Part shown: positions 32,635-32,687 of the stretch, in pieces
Layout: the number at the start of each line of letters is the position of its first letter
How positions within the stretch are numbered: the first letter of the stretch is position 1
Assembly: GCA_028688935.1 (NCBI GenBank)
Contig: JAQTXE010000008.1
Span: 1-32,687, forward strand
Length of the DNA stretch: 32,687 bases
Source: Syntrophales bacterium
GTDB taxonomy: Bacteria > Desulfobacterota > Desulfobaccia > Desulfobaccales > 0-14-0-80-60-11
Direction: 5' to 3'
Translations under genes and position numbers: made by a program
Notes under the pieces: model-generated
Databases searched by the model: none
Seen by the model: the letters and a program-made list of their open reading frames with translations, nothing else
Told to the model about the DNA's origin: nothing

Positions 32635-32687
32635 AGGAGTGCCCGCATTTTCATTGCCGGGAACCGGAGCTTTTTCGCCGGGACCAC
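32631..32687 (+). CDS. Start of a Cys/His-containing phage gene (partial)
   Basis: It begins at the ATG overlapping the dnaC-like stop (ATGA), a coupled arrangement. The visible residues open MKECPHFHCREPELF; the CPHFHC pair may be the first half of a zinc-binding motif. The window ends after 19 codons, so the family cannot be named. Confidence 0.55.
   Translation, partial: MKECPHFHCREPELFRRDH

Overview
The window looks like a chromosomal segment of an anaerobic, GC-rich Desulfobacterota (deltaproteobacterial) organism, perhaps close to the Desulfobacca/Syntrophobacterales group. This is inferred from the gene set: an ApgM-type predicted homoserine kinase in place of classical ThrB, a rubrerythrin-like protein, a hemerythrin-like protein, a DUF362 ferredoxin-type protein and a PflX-type radical SAM enzyme. 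There is no 16S rRNA gene here to settle the placement.

Layout. 1-7230 (+ strand): an aspartate-family amino-acid block with an AlaC-like aminotransferase (5' cut), homoserine dehydrogenase, and further on the predicted homoserine kinase. Four genes of other kinds lie between them: a DUF4282 membrane protein, a secreted protein, a second aminotransferase and a coiled-coil membrane protein. 7360-8997 (- strand): a Cache-domain periplasmic protein, purQ, and a broken brnA antitoxin whose last codon overlaps the purQ start. 9229-15299 (-): a fused SecDF, a ClC anion channel with CBS domains, and an HPP membrane protein with a CBS partner. 15612-24377 (-): a PPP-family phosphatase, a PflX-like radical SAM protein, a UvrD/PcrA-type helicase, an SGNH-like membrane protein, a CobA-HemD fusion, a hemerythrin-like protein and a DUF362 Fe-S protein. 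24452-26253: an accessory pocket with an AT-rich TPR gene and a DUF559 endonuclease bracketed by GC-rich palindromic repeats. 26254-28548 (-): a pyrBC operon preceded by a leader peptide and terminator that form an apparent attenuator. 28708-30338 (+): hsp20, a rubrerythrin-like gene and tmk, then tRNA-Lys(TTT) and tRNA-Glu(TTC). From just past tRNA-Glu to the right edge lie phage-type replication genes (a Lin1244/DUF4373-like initiator, a DnaC-like loader and the start of a third gene), consistent with the left edge of an element integrated at tRNA-Glu.

A theme across the window is that gene borders are occupied by short-period repeats. Heptamer arrays (AGTAGCC, CAGTGAG, ACCGAAA and TGACCCC types) sit in at least nine places. 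Several touch a stop codon, a Shine-Dalgarno sequence or a start codon almost to the base, and many come as inverted pairs. One array encodes the N-terminus of PurQ. Other repeat types are a TGGAACAG hairpin with compensated base changes, an 8/16-bp tandem repeat, a 10-bp-period inverted repeat, and the CCCTCTCCCC palindromes around the DUF559 gene.

The points I consider most worth following are: (1) the DUF559 endonuclease whose ribosome-binding site and last 17 or so codons are both made by inverted copies of the same palindromic repeat; (2) the pyrBC leader-peptide attenuator; (3) the heptamer arrays, especially the one inside purQ; (4) the hidden, stop-interrupted brnA; (5) the tRNA-Glu/phage border with helically phased TGTCCCCA repeats.
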